Below are positions 36,696 through 44,966 of a stretch of DNA of 64,000 nt, in pieces (position 1 is the first letter of the stretch; every line of letters starts with the position of its first letter). Below the pieces are notes generated by a model. That model was not told where the DNA came from. It saw only the letters and a list, made by a program, of their open reading frames with translations, and ran no database searches. Made by a program: the position numbers and the translations under genes. Location: positions 1 to 64,000 of the forward strand of contig NZ_RKIJ01000013.1 of the NCBI RefSeq assembly GCF_003752595.1, given 5' to 3'. The stretch comes from Cellulomonas sp. PhB143 (GTDB taxonomy: Bacteria > Actinomycetota > Actinomycetes > Actinomycetales > Cellulomonadaceae).

Positions 36696-37153
36696 CGCGA
36701 GTCCTCCGGGCCGGCGTCGTGGGTGCCGGGGGCGTCGGGGGGCGCCGCGCCGTCGTGACCGCCGTCCCGAGGGTCGTCGTGCCCGCGCTCGTGCTCCGGG
36801 TCCCAGGGCTCCTGGGCGGCGGGAGCGTGGTGGGCCGGCCCGCCCGGCGCACCGGTCGGGGTCTGCACGCTCGGTGCGGCGCCGATCACCTGGCGGTCGA
36901 CGCGCATTACGTCCGTGTGCTTCTGGTCGCGCCCCGCGTTGACGAGCAGCACGGCCACGTACGGCAGGAAGACCGCGAAGACGGCGAAGACCCAGCGGAC
37001 CCAGCTGTCGATGAGGACGCACGCGAGGAAGCAGAGCGTCCTGATGGACATCTGGATCGCGTAGTTGCGAAAGCGTCGTGCCTGGTCGTCGGACAACGCT
37101 TGCGGTGCCTGCGTGACGCTCTGCACCGGCTCGTGCGCACGGGTGCTCTTCAC
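36692..37153 (-). CDS. DUF3099 membrane protein
   Basis: Encodes 153 aa from a GTG. The N-terminus VTQAPQALSDDQARRFRNYA is typical of DUF3099. Two membrane helices follow (MSIRTLCFLACVLIDSWVRW; VFAVFAVFLPYVAVLLVNAG). The C-terminal 60 residues are His/Asp/Pro-rich and likely disordered. Function unknown. It is the first gene of the SURF1 unit, with a leaderless-type -10 (TAGACT) 6 bp before the GTG. Confidence 0.82.
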   Translation of the reverse strand: MKSTRAHEPVQSVTQAPQALSDDQARRFRNYAIQMSIRTLCFLACVLIDSWVRWVFAVFAVFLPYVAVLLVNAGRDQKHTDVMRVDRQVIGAAPSVQTPTGAPGGPAHHAPAAQEPWDPEHERGHDDPRDGGHDGAAPPDAPGTHDAGPEDSR

Positions 37154-37159
37154 CCGGTC

Positions 37160-37165
37160 AGTCTA
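37160..37165 (-). promoter_or_regulatory. Leaderless-type -10 before DUF3099
   Basis: On the minus strand TAGACT is followed by 6 nt (GACCGG) and the GTG start. There is no SD. The mRNA should begin at or beside the start codon. The 6-nt spacer is identical to that before the 56613 gene. Confidence 0.55.
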
Positions 37166-37194
37166 GGTGCTCCGCCCGGGCCCGTGGGTCCGGG

Positions 37195-37211
37195 TTGTCG
37201 GAACCCGACAA
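37195..37211. promoter_or_regulatory. Palindromic operator between DUF3099 and fabG
   Basis: TTGTCGG-AAC-CCGACAA is a perfect 7-bp inverted repeat with a 3-bp centre. It lies 42 bp upstream of the DUF3099 GTG and about 55 bp upstream of a fabG -10-like box (TAGCGT, 37266-37271). It is a candidate binding site for a dimeric regulator of either gene. Confidence 0.5.
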
Positions 37212-37340
37212 GCCGCGCCCCGCGCGTCTGGCCGTCCCGGGGCGCCTCCCGGGGGCGCCAGCCGGTAGCGTCGTGCGGGCGACCGGGCCGTGGGCCGGCC
37301 CGGCCGGCGCACACGCAGCACGACACCAGGGAGTACCGAC

Positions 37341-38066
37341 GTGACCGAGACCACCGGAACCGGTGCGCGCACCGTCGTCGTGACGGGCGCGGCCCGCGGC
37401 ATCGGCCGAGCCATCGCCGAGCGGTTCGTGGCCGACGGCGACCGTGTCGCCACGATCTACCGGGGCGGAGACCTGCCCGACGGCGTCCTGGGCGCCGTCG
37501 CGGACGTGACGGACACGGCGGCCGTCGACGCGGCCTTCACGCAGATCGAGGCGGAGCTCGGGACGGTCGACGTCCTCGTCGCGAACGCGGGCATCACCCG
37601 TGACCAGCTGCTCATGCGGATGACCGACGAGGAGTTCGAGTCGGTCGTCGACGTCAACCTCACCGGGACGTTCCGCTGCGTGCGGCGGGCGTCGAAGGGC
37701 ATGATCCGGGCGCGCCGCGGCCGCATCGTCCTGATCTCGTCGGTCGTCGGTCTGTTCGGCGGGGCGGGTCAGGTCAACTACTCGGCGTCGAAGGCGGCGC
37801 TGGTCGGCATCGCCCGATCGGTGACGCGCGAGCTCGGCGCCCGCGGGATCACGGCGAACGTCGTGGCGCCGGGGTTCATCGAGACGGCGATGACCGCCGA
37901 GCTGCCCGAGGAGCGCCAGAAGCAGTACAAGGCGTCGATCCCCGCGAACCGCTTCGCCAGCCCCGAGGAGGTCGCCGGCGTGGTGAGCTTCCTCGCCTCC
38001 GACGCCGCCGCCTACATCAGCGGCGCGGTGATCCCCGTCGACGGCGGGCTCGGCATGGGGCACTGA
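37341..38066 (+). CDS. fabG: 3-oxoacyl-ACP reductase
   Basis: Encodes 241 aa of the short-chain dehydrogenase family. The NADPH-binding TGAARGIGRAIAE lies near 15-27, NAGITRD near 85, the catalytic Ser in LISSVVGLFG, and the YxxxK pair in VNYSASKAALVG. The end (YISGAVIPVDGGLGMGH) is that of FabG. It reduces 3-ketoacyl-ACP in the FAS II cycle. With fabI downstream this is the mabA-inhA order of mycobacteria. GTG start, with a weak SD and a ~60-nt leader. Confidence 0.93.
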   Translation: MTETTGTGARTVVVTGAARGIGRAIAERFVADGDRVATIYRGGDLPDGVLGAVADVTDTAAVDAAFTQIEAELGTVDVLVANAGITRDQLLMRMTDEEFESVVDVNLTGTFRCVRRASKGMIRARRGRIVLISSVVGLFGGAGQVNYSASKAALVGIARSVTRELGARGITANVVAPGFIETAMTAELPEERQKQYKASIPANRFASPEEVAGVVSFLASDAAAYISGAVIPVDGGLGMGH

Positions 38067-38155
38067 CCCCGGTCGTCGACCGCTCCGCCGCCGTTCCGCA
38101 CGCCCGGTCCGGCGGCCCAGTACGCTCAGCACGCATCTCGAACGGAAGGACAGTC

Positions 38156-38923
38156 ATGGGTCTGCTCGACGGCAAGAAGCTCCTCGTCACGGGGGTGCTC
38201 ACCGACGCCTCGATCGCGTTCCACGTCGCCCGGCTCGCGCAGCAGGAGGGCGCCGAGGTCGTGCTCACCTCGTTCGGCCGGCAGTTCCGCCTCACGCAGG
38301 CGATCGCCCGCCGGCTCCCGCAGCCCGCACCGGTGGTCCAGCTCGACGTGACGGACGACGACGACCTCGCCGGTCTCGCGGACGCGGTGCGCGAGCACGT
38401 CGACCACCTCGACGGCGTGGTGCACTCGATCGGGTTCGCCCCGCAGTCCGTGATGGGCGGCAACTTCCTCGCGGGGGAGTGGGCCGACGTCGCGACGGCG
38501 CTCGAGGTCTCCGCGTTCTCGCTCAAGTCGCTCGCCGTGGCCGCGAAGCCGCTGATGACCGGTGGTGGCGCGATCGTCGGCCTGACGTTCGACGCGAGCT
38601 TCGCATGGCCCGTCTACGACTGGATGGGCGTCGCGAAGGCGGCGTTCGAGTCGACGAGCCGCTACCTCGCCCGCGACCTGGGCCCGGACAACATCCGGTG
38701 CAACCTCGTCTCGGCCGGACCGGTCCGCACCACCGCGGCCAAGTCGATCCCGGGCTTCGCGTCCATGGAGGAGGGCTGGCCGCAGCGGGCCCCCCTCGGG
38801 TGGGACCAGACCGACCCGGAGCCCGCGGCGCGCGCCGTCGCGGCGCTGCTGTCCGACTGGTTCCCGGCGACCACCGGGGAGATCGTGCACGTCGACGGCG
38901 GCGTGCACGCCATGGGGCTCTGA
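38156..38923 (+). CDS. fabI: Enoyl-ACP reductase (NADH)
   Basis: Encodes 255 aa. It starts MGLLDGKKLLVTGVLTDASI, typical of InhA/FabI. The Tyr-x6-Lys catalytic motif is YDWMGVAK near 158-165. AGPVRTTAAKSIPGF forms the substrate loop region. It catalyses the last reduction of the fatty-acid elongation cycle and is the usual target of isoniazid-NAD or triclosan. A good SD (GGAAGGA) precedes the ATG, and TACGCT at 38121-38126 may be its own -10, so it need not depend on the fabG transcript. Confidence 0.95.
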   Translation: MGLLDGKKLLVTGVLTDASIAFHVARLAQQEGAEVVLTSFGRQFRLTQAIARRLPQPAPVVQLDVTDDDDLAGLADAVREHVDHLDGVVHSIGFAPQSVMGGNFLAGEWADVATALEVSAFSLKSLAVAAKPLMTGGGAIVGLTFDASFAWPVYDWMGVAKAAFESTSRYLARDLGPDNIRCNLVSAGPVRTTAAKSIPGFASMEEGWPQRAPLGWDQTDPEPAARAVAALLSDWFPATTGEIVHVDGGVHAMGL

Positions 38924-38928
38924 CGTCG

Positions 38929-39459
38929 GTGACCGGACCCGGGGGCGGCCTGCACCGACTCGTCCTGCTGCGCCACGCGAAGGCGGAGCCGGGCGGCGCG
39001 ACGGACGACGTGCTGCGCCCACTCGCGCTCGTCGGCCGCAAGCACGCCGGCAACGTCGGCACGGCGCTGGTCGCCGACGGGCTGGTCCCGGACCTGGTGC
39101 TGTGCTCACCGGCGGTGCGCACGCGCCAGACGTGGGAGCTCGCGTCGTCGCGCCTCGGGGACGTCGACCCGGAGGTGCGGACGGTGGACGCGCTCTACCC
39201 TGCCGGGGTCGCCGAGCTCATGCAGGTGGTGCACGGCCTGGACGCGCGGGCGCGCACCGTCCTGGTCGTCGGCCACGAGCCGACGATGGCGGCGACCGCC
39301 GAGCACCTCGCCGGAACGGGCTCGGACACGTCGGCGGTCGCGCAGGTGCGCGTGGGCGTGCCGACGGCCACCTACAGCGTGCTGGAGTCCGACGCGTCGT
39401 GGCAGGCCTGGGAGCCGCGCGGCGCGCGGCTCGTGCGGGTGCACCGCCCGCCCCGCTGA
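38929..39459 (+). CDS. SixA-like histidine phosphatase family protein
   Basis: Encodes 176 aa. The RHG-type motif LVLLRHAKAEPGG gives the phosphorylated His near 14. The second His is in VLVVGHEPTMAATAEHL near 115. It has the short SixA-like form, which removes phosphate from phosphohistidine proteins; the target here is unknown. The GTG start is 5 bp after fabI. The C-terminus ends LVRVHRPPR before the convergent serB gene. Confidence 0.88.
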   Translation: MTGPGGGLHRLVLLRHAKAEPGGATDDVLRPLALVGRKHAGNVGTALVADGLVPDLVLCSPAVRTRQTWELASSRLGDVDPEVRTVDALYPAGVAELMQVVHGLDARARTVLVVGHEPTMAATAEHLAGTGSDTSAVAQVRVGVPTATYSVLESDASWQAWEPRGARLVRVHRPPR

Positions 39460-39466
39460 CCGCCGG

Positions 39467-40150
39467 CTACAGGAGCGCGCGGGCGGCCCGGTCGACGCGG
39501 TCGACGACGTCCAGGACCGCGTCCAGGCGCGGGCCCGGGACGGAGTACGGGGCCCGGGCGACGACGAGCGGCTTGGCCGCGAAGGCGATGCCGACGCCCG
39601 CGGCGCCGATCATGTCCAGGTCGTTCGCGCCGTCGCCGACCGCGACGGTGCGCTCGAGGGGGACCTGCTCGGCCGCGGCGAACTCCCGCAGCGCCACCTC
39701 CTTGGCGGCCCGGTCGACGACCGGACCGGTGGTCCGGCCGGTGAGGACGCCGTCGGCCACCTCCAGCCGGTTCGCCCGGAACCGGGTGATGCCCAGCGGC
39801 GCCGCGAGGCCCGCGACGACCTCCGCGAACCCGCCCGAGACGAGGGCGACGACCCAGCCGCGACGGTGCGCCTCCGCGACGAGCTCCCGCGCGCCGGGCG
39901 TGTAGCGGGCACGCGCCCGGACGTCGTCGAGCGCCGAGACGGGGACCCCGGCGAGCGTCGCGACGCGCTCGCGCAGCGAGCCCGCGAAGTCGAGCTCCCC
40001 GCGCATGGCGCGCTCGGTGACGGCGGCGACCTCCGCGCGGGTGCCCGCGTGCTCGGCGATCAGCTCGATGACCTCGTCCTGGATCAGGGTCGAGTCGACG
40101 TCCATCACCAGCAGCCGTCGGGCCGCCGGGCCCGGGACGGGAGCGCTCAC
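39467..40150 (-). CDS. serB: Phosphoserine phosphatase
   Basis: Encodes 227 aa, a HAD phosphatase with motif [18 protein letters not shown] (near 17-33), motif II LVSGGF, motif III Lys in [11 protein letters not shown], and motif [19 protein letters not shown]. It makes serine from phosphoserine. It lacks the N-terminal ACT domains found in mycobacterial SerB2. The GTG start overlaps the glgC stop (GTGA), an unexpected pairing with glycogen synthesis. Confidence 0.92.
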   Translation of the reverse strand: MSAPVPGPAARRLLVMDVDSTLIQDEVIELIAEHAGTRAEVAAVTERAMRGELDFAGSLRERVATLAGVPVSALDDVRARARYTPGARELVAEAHRRGWVVALVSGGFAEVVAGLAAPLGITRFRANRLEVADGVLTGRTTGPVVDRAAKEVALREFAAAEQVPLERTVAVGDGANDLDMIGAAGVGIAFAAKPLVVARAPYSVPGPRLDAVLDVVDRVDRAARALL

Positions 40151-41385
40151 TCGACCACGGTCCCCTTCGGCACGACCGTCAGGCCGGACGCGGTGACCGT
40201 GAAGCCGCGCTCGCGGTCCTGGTCGGGGTCGAGGCCGACGCGGGCGCGCTCGGCGACGTAGACGTTCTTGTCGAGGATGGCGCGGTGCACCTGCGCGTGA
40301 CGGTCGACGACGACGTCGTCCATGAGCACGCTGTCGGAGACCGACGACCACGAGTGCAGGCGCACGCCGGGGGAGAGGATCGAGCCGACCGCGGTCGCCC
40401 CGGAGATGATGACGCCCGGCGAGACGAGCGAGTCGGCCGCGTGCCCGAGGCGCCCGGAACCGGCGTGCACGAACTTCGCGGGCGGCTGGCTCGTGTACCC
40501 GGTGAACAGGGGCCACTCGTCGTTGTAGAGGTTGAAGACCGGCTCGATGCTGATGAGGTCCTGGTTGGCCTCGTAGTAGGAGTCGATCGTGCCCACGTCG
40601 CGCCAGTAGTCGCGGTCGCGGTCCGTCGAGCCCGGGACGTCGTTGTCCTTGAAGTCGTAGACCCGCGCCGTGCCCCGGGCCACGAACGCGGGCGCGATGT
40701 CGCCGCCCATGTCGTGGCGCGAGCCCGAGCTGGCGGCGTCGGCCGTGACGGCCTCGATGAGCGCGTCCGCGTCGATGACGTAGTTGCCCATCGACGCGAG
40801 GATCTCGCCGGGGGAGTCGGGCAGGCCCGTCGGGTCCGTCGGCTTCTCGAGGAACTCGCGGATCCGCGTCGGGTCCTGCGGGTCGGTGTCGATGACGCCG
40901 AACTGGTCGGCCATCGCGATGGGCTGACGGATCCCCGCGACGGTGAACTCCGCGCCGGAGGCGATGTGGGCGTCGACCATCTGGGAGAAGTCCATGCGGT
41001 ACACGTGGTCGGCACCCACGACGACGACGATGTCCGGGCGTTCGTCCTCGATGACGTTCAGGCACTGGTAGATCGCGTCGGCGCTGCCGAGGTACCAGTG
41101 CTTGCCGACGCGCTGCTGCGCCGGGACCGGGGCGACGTAGTTGCCGAGCAGCGGGGACATCCGCCAGGTCTTGGTGATGTGCCGGTCGAGGCTGTGGGAC
41201 TTGTACTGCGTCAGGACGACGATCTGCAGGTAGTGCGAGTTGACGAGGTTCGACAGGGCGAAGTCGACCAGGCGGTACAGGCCGCCGAACGGCACCGCGG
41301 GCTTGGCGCGGGCTGCGGTGAGCGGCATCAGGCGCTTGCCCTCGCCTCCTGCCAGGACGATCGCGAGGACCTTGGGGGCTGCCAT
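40147..41385 (-). CDS. glgC: Glucose-1-phosphate adenylyltransferase
   Basis: Encodes 412 aa. The pyrophosphorylase motif is [20 protein letters not shown] (near 9-28). [22 protein letters not shown] and [11 protein letters not shown] are also typical GlgC segments. A C-terminal left-handed beta-helix starts with [20 protein letters not shown]. It forms ADP-glucose for glycogen. The start at 41385 ([15 protein letters not shown]) is chosen over an upstream in-frame ATG because the promoter -10 lies between them. Divergent from glgA. Confidence 0.95.
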   Translation of the reverse strand: MAAPKVLAIVLAGGEGKRLMPLTAARAKPAVPFGGLYRLVDFALSNLVNSHYLQIVVLTQYKSHSLDRHITKTWRMSPLLGNYVAPVPAQQRVGKHWYLGSADAIYQCLNVIEDERPDIVVVVGADHVYRMDFSQMVDAHIASGAEFTVAGIRQPIAMADQFGVIDTDPQDPTRIREFLEKPTDPTGLPDSPGEILASMGNYVIDADALIEAVTADAASSGSRHDMGGDIAPAFVARGTARVYDFKDNDVPGSTDRDRDYWRDVGTIDSYYEANQDLISIEPVFNLYNDEWPLFTGYTSQPPAKFVHAGSGRLGHAADSLVSPGVIISGATAVGSILSPGVRLHSWSSVSDSVLMDDVVVDRHAQVHRAILDKNVYVAERARVGLDPDQDRERGFTVTASGLTVVPKGTVVE

Positions 41386-41483
41386 GGGCCGAGGGTATGC
41401 CGAGGCGACCATGGCACGCATCCGCCGGGCAGCATCCGGGACGCCGGGCGCGACCGGCCCGCGGGGGCGCTAGCGTGTGGCCG
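41386..41483. promoter_or_regulatory. Divergent glgC/glgA promoter region
   Basis: The 98-bp gap has a TANNNT -10 at each end. TACCCT (41392-41397, minus strand) lies 6 nt before the glgC ATG. TAGCGT (41471-41476, plus strand) lies 7 nt before the glgA GTG. Neither gene has an SD, so both mRNAs are predicted to be leaderless. Confidence 0.55.
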
Positions 41484-42695
41484 GTGAGAGTCGACCTGCT
41501 CAGCCGCGAGTTCCCGCCCCACGTCTACGGAGGCGCCGGCGTGCACGTCGCCGAGCTCTCCGCCGTCCTGCGCTCGCGCGTCGACGTGCGCGTGCGATGC
41601 TTCGACGGCCCGCGCGACGCGCCGGGCGTGGACGGGTACGCGGTGCCCGCCGAGCTCGCGGGCGCCGACCCGGTGCTCGGGACGTTCGGCGTGGACCTGC
41701 AGATGGCGGCGGCCGTCGCCGGGGCGGACCTCGTCCACTCCCACACCTGGTACGCGAACCTCGGCGGCCATCTCGCGGGGCTGCTGCACGGGATCCCGCA
41801 CGTGGTCTCCGCACACTCCCTCGAGCCGTTGCGGCCGTGGAAGGCGGAGCAGCTCGGCGGCGGGTACCGGCTGTCCGGCTGGGCGGAGCGGACCGCGTAC
41901 GAGGGAGCGGACGGGATCATCGCCGTCTCGGGCGGGATGCGCGCGGACATCCTGCGCAGCTACCCCGCCGTCGACCCCGACCGGGTGCACGTCGTGCACA
42001 ACGGGATCGACCTCGAGGGCTGGGTGCGCCCGAGCGGCGAGGACGAGCGGGCGCGGGCAGACACCGTGGTCCGCGGGCTCGGCATCGACCCCGAGCGGCC
42101 GGCGGTCGTGTTCGTCGGCCGCATCACCCGCCAGAAGGGGCTGCCGTACCTGCTGCGCGCCGCGCGCGAGCTGCCGCCCGAGGTTCAGCTCGTGCTCTGC
42201 GCGGGCGCGCCCGACACCCCCGAGATCGCCCGCGAGGTGTCCGACGCCGTCGCGCGCCTCGCGACCGAGCGCACCGGGGTCGTGTGGATCGAGCAGATGC
42301 TCCCGCGCCCGGACCTCGTCGCCGTGCTGGCCGCGTCGACCGTGTTCGTCTGCCCGTCGGTCTACGAGCCCCTGGGCATCGTCAACCTCGAGGCGATGGC
42401 GGTCGGGCTGCCGGTGGTCGGCACCGCGACCGGCGGCATCCCCGAGGTCGTCGACGACGGGGTGACCGGCGTCCTCGTGCCGATCGACCAGGTCACCGAC
42501 GGCACCGGCACACCGGTCGACCCGGACGCGTTCGTCGCCGACCTCGCCCGCGCGCTGCGCGACGTCGTCGGCGACCCGGTTCGCGCCCGGGAGATGGGCG
42601 TGGCCGCCCGGCGGCGCGTCGAGGACCACTTCTCGTGGGACTCGATCGCGGACCGGACCGTGGCCGTCTACGAGTCGGTGCTCGCGGGGCGCTGA
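41484..42695 (+). CDS. glgA: Glycogen synthase-type GT4 glycosyltransferase
   Basis: Encodes 403 aa with GT-B fold. The N-terminal VDLLSREFPPHVYGGAGVHV has the nucleotide-sugar Gly cluster, with VHSHTWYAN and VSAHSLEPLRPWK following. The C-terminal half has VFVGRITRQKGLPYLLRAAR and PSVYEPLGIVNLEAMAVGLP with the donor-binding Glu. It is the short actinobacterial type. In mycobacteria the homologue (GlgM) makes maltose 1-phosphate from ADP-glucose rather than extending glycogen. Divergence from glgC fits either role. Its 3' end overlaps the opposite gene by 28 bp. Confidence 0.92.
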   Translation: MRVDLLSREFPPHVYGGAGVHVAELSAVLRSRVDVRVRCFDGPRDAPGVDGYAVPAELAGADPVLGTFGVDLQMAAAVAGADLVHSHTWYANLGGHLAGLLHGIPHVVSAHSLEPLRPWKAEQLGGGYRLSGWAERTAYEGADGIIAVSGGMRADILRSYPAVDPDRVHVVHNGIDLEGWVRPSGEDERARADTVVRGLGIDPERPAVVFVGRITRQKGLPYLLRAARELPPEVQLVLCAGAPDTPEIAREVSDAVARLATERTGVVWIEQMLPRPDLVAVLAASTVFVCPSVYEPLGIVNLEAMAVGLPVVGTATGGIPEVVDDGVTGVLVPIDQVTDGTGTPVDPDAFVADLARALRDVVGDPVRAREMGVAARRRVEDHFSWDSIADRTVAVYESVLAGR

Positions 42696-43510
42696 ACGGC
42701 GGCGAGCGTCGCGGTCGAGACGGCGCGCCGCGCCGTGCGGTCGACGTCCCGCAGCGCCGCCGTGCGCTGGTCCGCCTGCCAGAGGTTGACCGCGCCCCCG
42801 TCGTCGTCGGTGGCGAGGGCGACGATCGCGCGCAGGCGCAGGGCCTCCTCGAGCACGCGGGCGCGCCGGGCGTCGAGCCGCGACGGCAGGCCACGTCCGG
42901 AGGGCCGCGCGCGCAGCGCGGCGATCTGCTCGGCGGCGTCCTCGCGCCACCGGGCGACGTCGAGGCGGTCGAGCGCGTCGACGGCCGTGGTCAGGGCCGT
43001 GCGCAGGTCGCGCTCCGCGTCCGCGGGCGAGCCGAGGGTGCCGTGCACCGCCGTCGTCCACGGGGGGACGGGCGTCACCCGCCAGGTGACGAGGTGGCCG
43101 GGCTCCCACGCGGAGCCGAAGGCCTCGACCTCTGGGACCAGGGCCCAGGCGTCCTGCCCCCGGCCCACGAGCACGGCCTCGCGCGCGTCGGTCGCCTCGA
43201 CGCCGACGACGGCGGGGGCGCCGGCCGGGTCGCCCGGCACCGGAAGGACCGCGCACACCTCGACGGCGGGCACCCCGGGCATCCCGGGCATCCCGGGCAT
43301 CCCGGGCACTGCCAGGCCCGCGAGGTCTTCCAGCAGAGCCTCCACGGACCCGGACCACGCGGCCGGCGGGTCCCCGGTGAGGGCGTGCGGCTCGTCGTCG
43401 CGCTGCACGGCGCGCGCCCCCTCGCCGGGCGTGCTGCGGCCGCCGACGACGTCGGCGGCCCAGAGCGCGAGCAGGACGCTCCGGGGGAGCCGGTCGTCGT
43501 TCCGATCCAT
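42668..43510 (-). CDS. Conserved hypothetical protein (280 aa)
   Basis: Encodes 280 aa. It begins MDRNDDRLPRSVLLALWAAD and looks soluble, with no signal or membrane helix. A Gly-Met-Pro repeat (residues ~70-80) comes from a 9-bp DNA repeat. The C-terminal third is Arg/Ala-rich and helical. I do not recognise the family. It may be a homologue of the hypothetical partner of SerB/ABC loci in actinobacteria, which is speculation. It shares a 25-bp divergent promoter with the next ABC ATPase, suggesting opposed or common control. Confidence 0.78.
   Translation of the reverse strand: MDRNDDRLPRSVLLALWAADVVGGRSTPGEGARAVQRDDEPHALTGDPPAAWSGSVEALLEDLAGLAVPGMPGMPGMPGVPAVEVCAVLPVPGDPAGAPAVVGVEATDAREAVLVGRGQDAWALVPEVEAFGSAWEPGHLVTWRVTPVPPWTTAVHGTLGSPADAERDLRTALTTAVDALDRLDVARWREDAAEQIAALRARPSGRGLPSRLDARRARVLEEALRLRAIVALATDDDGGAVNLWQADQRTAALRDVDRTARRAVSTATLAAVQRPASTDS
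43271..43308. repeat. 9-bp tandem repeat inside the 280-aa gene
   Basis: The unit CCCGGGCAT occurs about four times (43274-43308), with a diverged first copy. In the gene's frame it encodes Gly-Met-Pro repeats, so copy-number changes would not break the frame. Confidence 0.85.
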
Positions 43511-43535
43511 GCGCGCCAACCTATAAGGTCGAGCC
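43511..43535. promoter_or_regulatory. 25-bp bidirectional promoter with back-to-back -10 boxes
   Basis: Only 25 bp separate two divergent ATG codons. AACCTATAAGGT (43518-43529) contains TAAGGT for the plus strand, 6 nt before its ATG. On the minus strand the adjacent TAGGTT lies 7 nt before the opposite ATG. Both fit TANNNT and predict leaderless mRNAs; polymerase could occupy only one direction at a time. Confidence 0.6.
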
Positions 43536-44321
43536 ATGAGCTGGGTTCTGGACCTGCAGGGCGTGCGCGTGCGCCGCGAGACCACGATGATCCTCGACGG
43601 CGTCGACTGGCAGGTCGCCGAGGGCGAGCGGTGGGTGATCCTCGGGCCCAACGGAGCCGGCAAGACGACGCTCCTGCAGCTCGCGTCCACGCGCATGCAC
43701 CCGACCGCCGGGTCGGTGGAGATCCTCGGCGAGCGGCTCGGCGGCGTCGACGTGTTCGAGCTGCGGCCCCGCATCGGCCTGGCCAGCGCGGCGCTCGCGG
43801 ACCTCATCCCCCGGGGCGAGACGGTGCGCGACGTCGTGCTGACCGCCGCCTACGGCGTCACCGGGCGCTGGACCGAGGCCTACGAGGAGTTCGACGAGGA
43901 CCGCGCCCGCGACCTGCTCGCCGCCTTCGGCGTCGACACGCTCGCGGACCGCCGGTTCGGCACGCTCTCGGAGGGCGAGCGCAAGCGGGTCCAGATCGCC
44001 CGGTCCCTGATGACCGACCCCGAGCTGCTGCTGCTGGACGAGCCGGCCGCGGGGCTCGACCTGGGTGGGCGCGAGGAGCTCGTCGCGGCGCTCGCGGAGC
44101 TCGCGGGCGACCCCGCCTCGCCCGTGCTGGTGCTCGTCACGCACCACCCGGAGGAGATCCCGCCCGGGTTCACGCACCTGATGCTCATGCGCGACGGCGG
44201 TGTCCTGCAGGCCGGCCCGGTCGAGGAGGTCATGACCTCGCAGAACCTCACGGAGGCGTTCGGCGTGCCGCTCGAGGTCTCGCACGACGCGGGGCGCTGG
44301 ACGGCGCGCGCGGCGCGCTGA
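43536..44321 (+). CDS. ABC transporter ATP-binding protein
   Basis: Encodes 261 aa. It has Walker A GPNGAGKTTLLQLAST (near 38-53), signature LSEGERKRVQIARSL (with Glu where most have Gly), Walker B LLLLDEPAAGLDLGGRE, and switch His in VTHHPEEIPPGF. The ModF/YvrA-like lack of a partner permease is notable: no membrane gene is coupled. It may work with a distant permease or act alone. M. tuberculosis has a similar orphan ATPase by serB2 (Rv3041c). Leaderless-type start. Confidence 0.88.
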   Translation: MSWVLDLQGVRVRRETTMILDGVDWQVAEGERWVILGPNGAGKTTLLQLASTRMHPTAGSVEILGERLGGVDVFELRPRIGLASAALADLIPRGETVRDVVLTAAYGVTGRWTEAYEEFDEDRARDLLAAFGVDTLADRRFGTLSEGERKRVQIARSLMTDPELLLLDEPAAGLDLGGREELVAALAELAGDPASPVLVLVTHHPEEIPPGFTHLMLMRDGGVLQAGPVEEVMTSQNLTEAFGVPLEVSHDAGRWTARAAR

Positions 44322-44382
44322 GCGGCCGGTGCCCGCCGCGAGGCGGGCGGAGCGGACGGTAGGAATCGCCGTCCGACTTCGG

Positions 44383-44420
44383 TAGTGTGACCGACATGTG
44401 ACGGGCCGCACACGCGGCCC
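44383..44420 (+). promoter_or_regulatory. Promoter and leader hairpin for nfeD
   Basis: TAGTGT (44383-44388) is a good -10. A hairpin, GGGCCG-CACACG-CGGCCC (44403-44420), follows in the leader. The nfeD ATG (44441) comes after a GGGAAGGGA SD, so this gene, unlike many neighbours, has a leader. The upstream -35 is not clear. Confidence 0.5.
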
Positions 44421-44440
44421 GGCAGGGGAAGGGACGCACG

Positions 44441-44920
44441 ATGGCGTGGCTGTGGTGGATCGGCGGTGCGGCGCTGCTCGGTCTGCTCGAGATCGTCTCG
44501 CTGGACCTCGTGCTGATCATGTTCGCCGGTGGAGCGCTCGCGGGCGCGCTGGTCGCCGCGCTGGGCGGCCCGGTCTGGCTCCAGGTCCTGGTCGCGCTCG
44601 TCGTCGCGGCGCTCCTGCTCTTCACGCTGCGGCCGTGGCTCCTGCGCCACCTGCGCTCGCGCGTGCCGCTGACGGAGACGAACGTCGCGGCCCAGGTCGG
44701 GCGCCCCGCCCTCGTGGTGGAGCGGGTCACCGGGCACGGCGGGCTCGTCAAGCTCTCCGGCGAGGTGTGGTCGGCCCGGACGGAGGACGACGCGCCCGAG
44801 CTCGCCGTGGGCGAGGAGGTGCGCGTCGTGCGCATCGCGGGTGCCACCGCCGTCGTGCGCGGCACCCGGGTCGAGGGCCCCGGGGCGGGCACGACGCCCG
44901 GCTCCTCGGCCGCCGCGTGA
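44441..44920 (+). CDS. NfeD-family membrane protein
   Basis: Encodes 159 aa. Membrane helices at ~5-30 and ~45-65 (WIGGAALLGLLEIVSLDLVL; VWLQVLVALVVAALLLFTLR) precede an OB-fold domain with NVAAQVGRPALVVERVTGHG and VWSARTEDDAPELAVGEEV. It is the short NfeD form without the serine-protease part. It is followed by an SPFH gene 46 bp later. NfeD and SPFH proteins form a membrane-microdomain complex in bacteria. Rv1487-Rv1488 have the same order. Confidence 0.92.
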   Translation: MAWLWWIGGAALLGLLEIVSLDLVLIMFAGGALAGALVAALGGPVWLQVLVALVVAALLLFTLRPWLLRHLRSRVPLTETNVAAQVGRPALVVERVTGHGGLVKLSGEVWSARTEDDAPELAVGEEVRVVRIAGATAVVRGTRVEGPGAGTTPGSSAAA

Positions 44921-44966
44921 CCGGCCACCGCACCACCACCGCACCACCGACCGGAGGAACAGCTGT

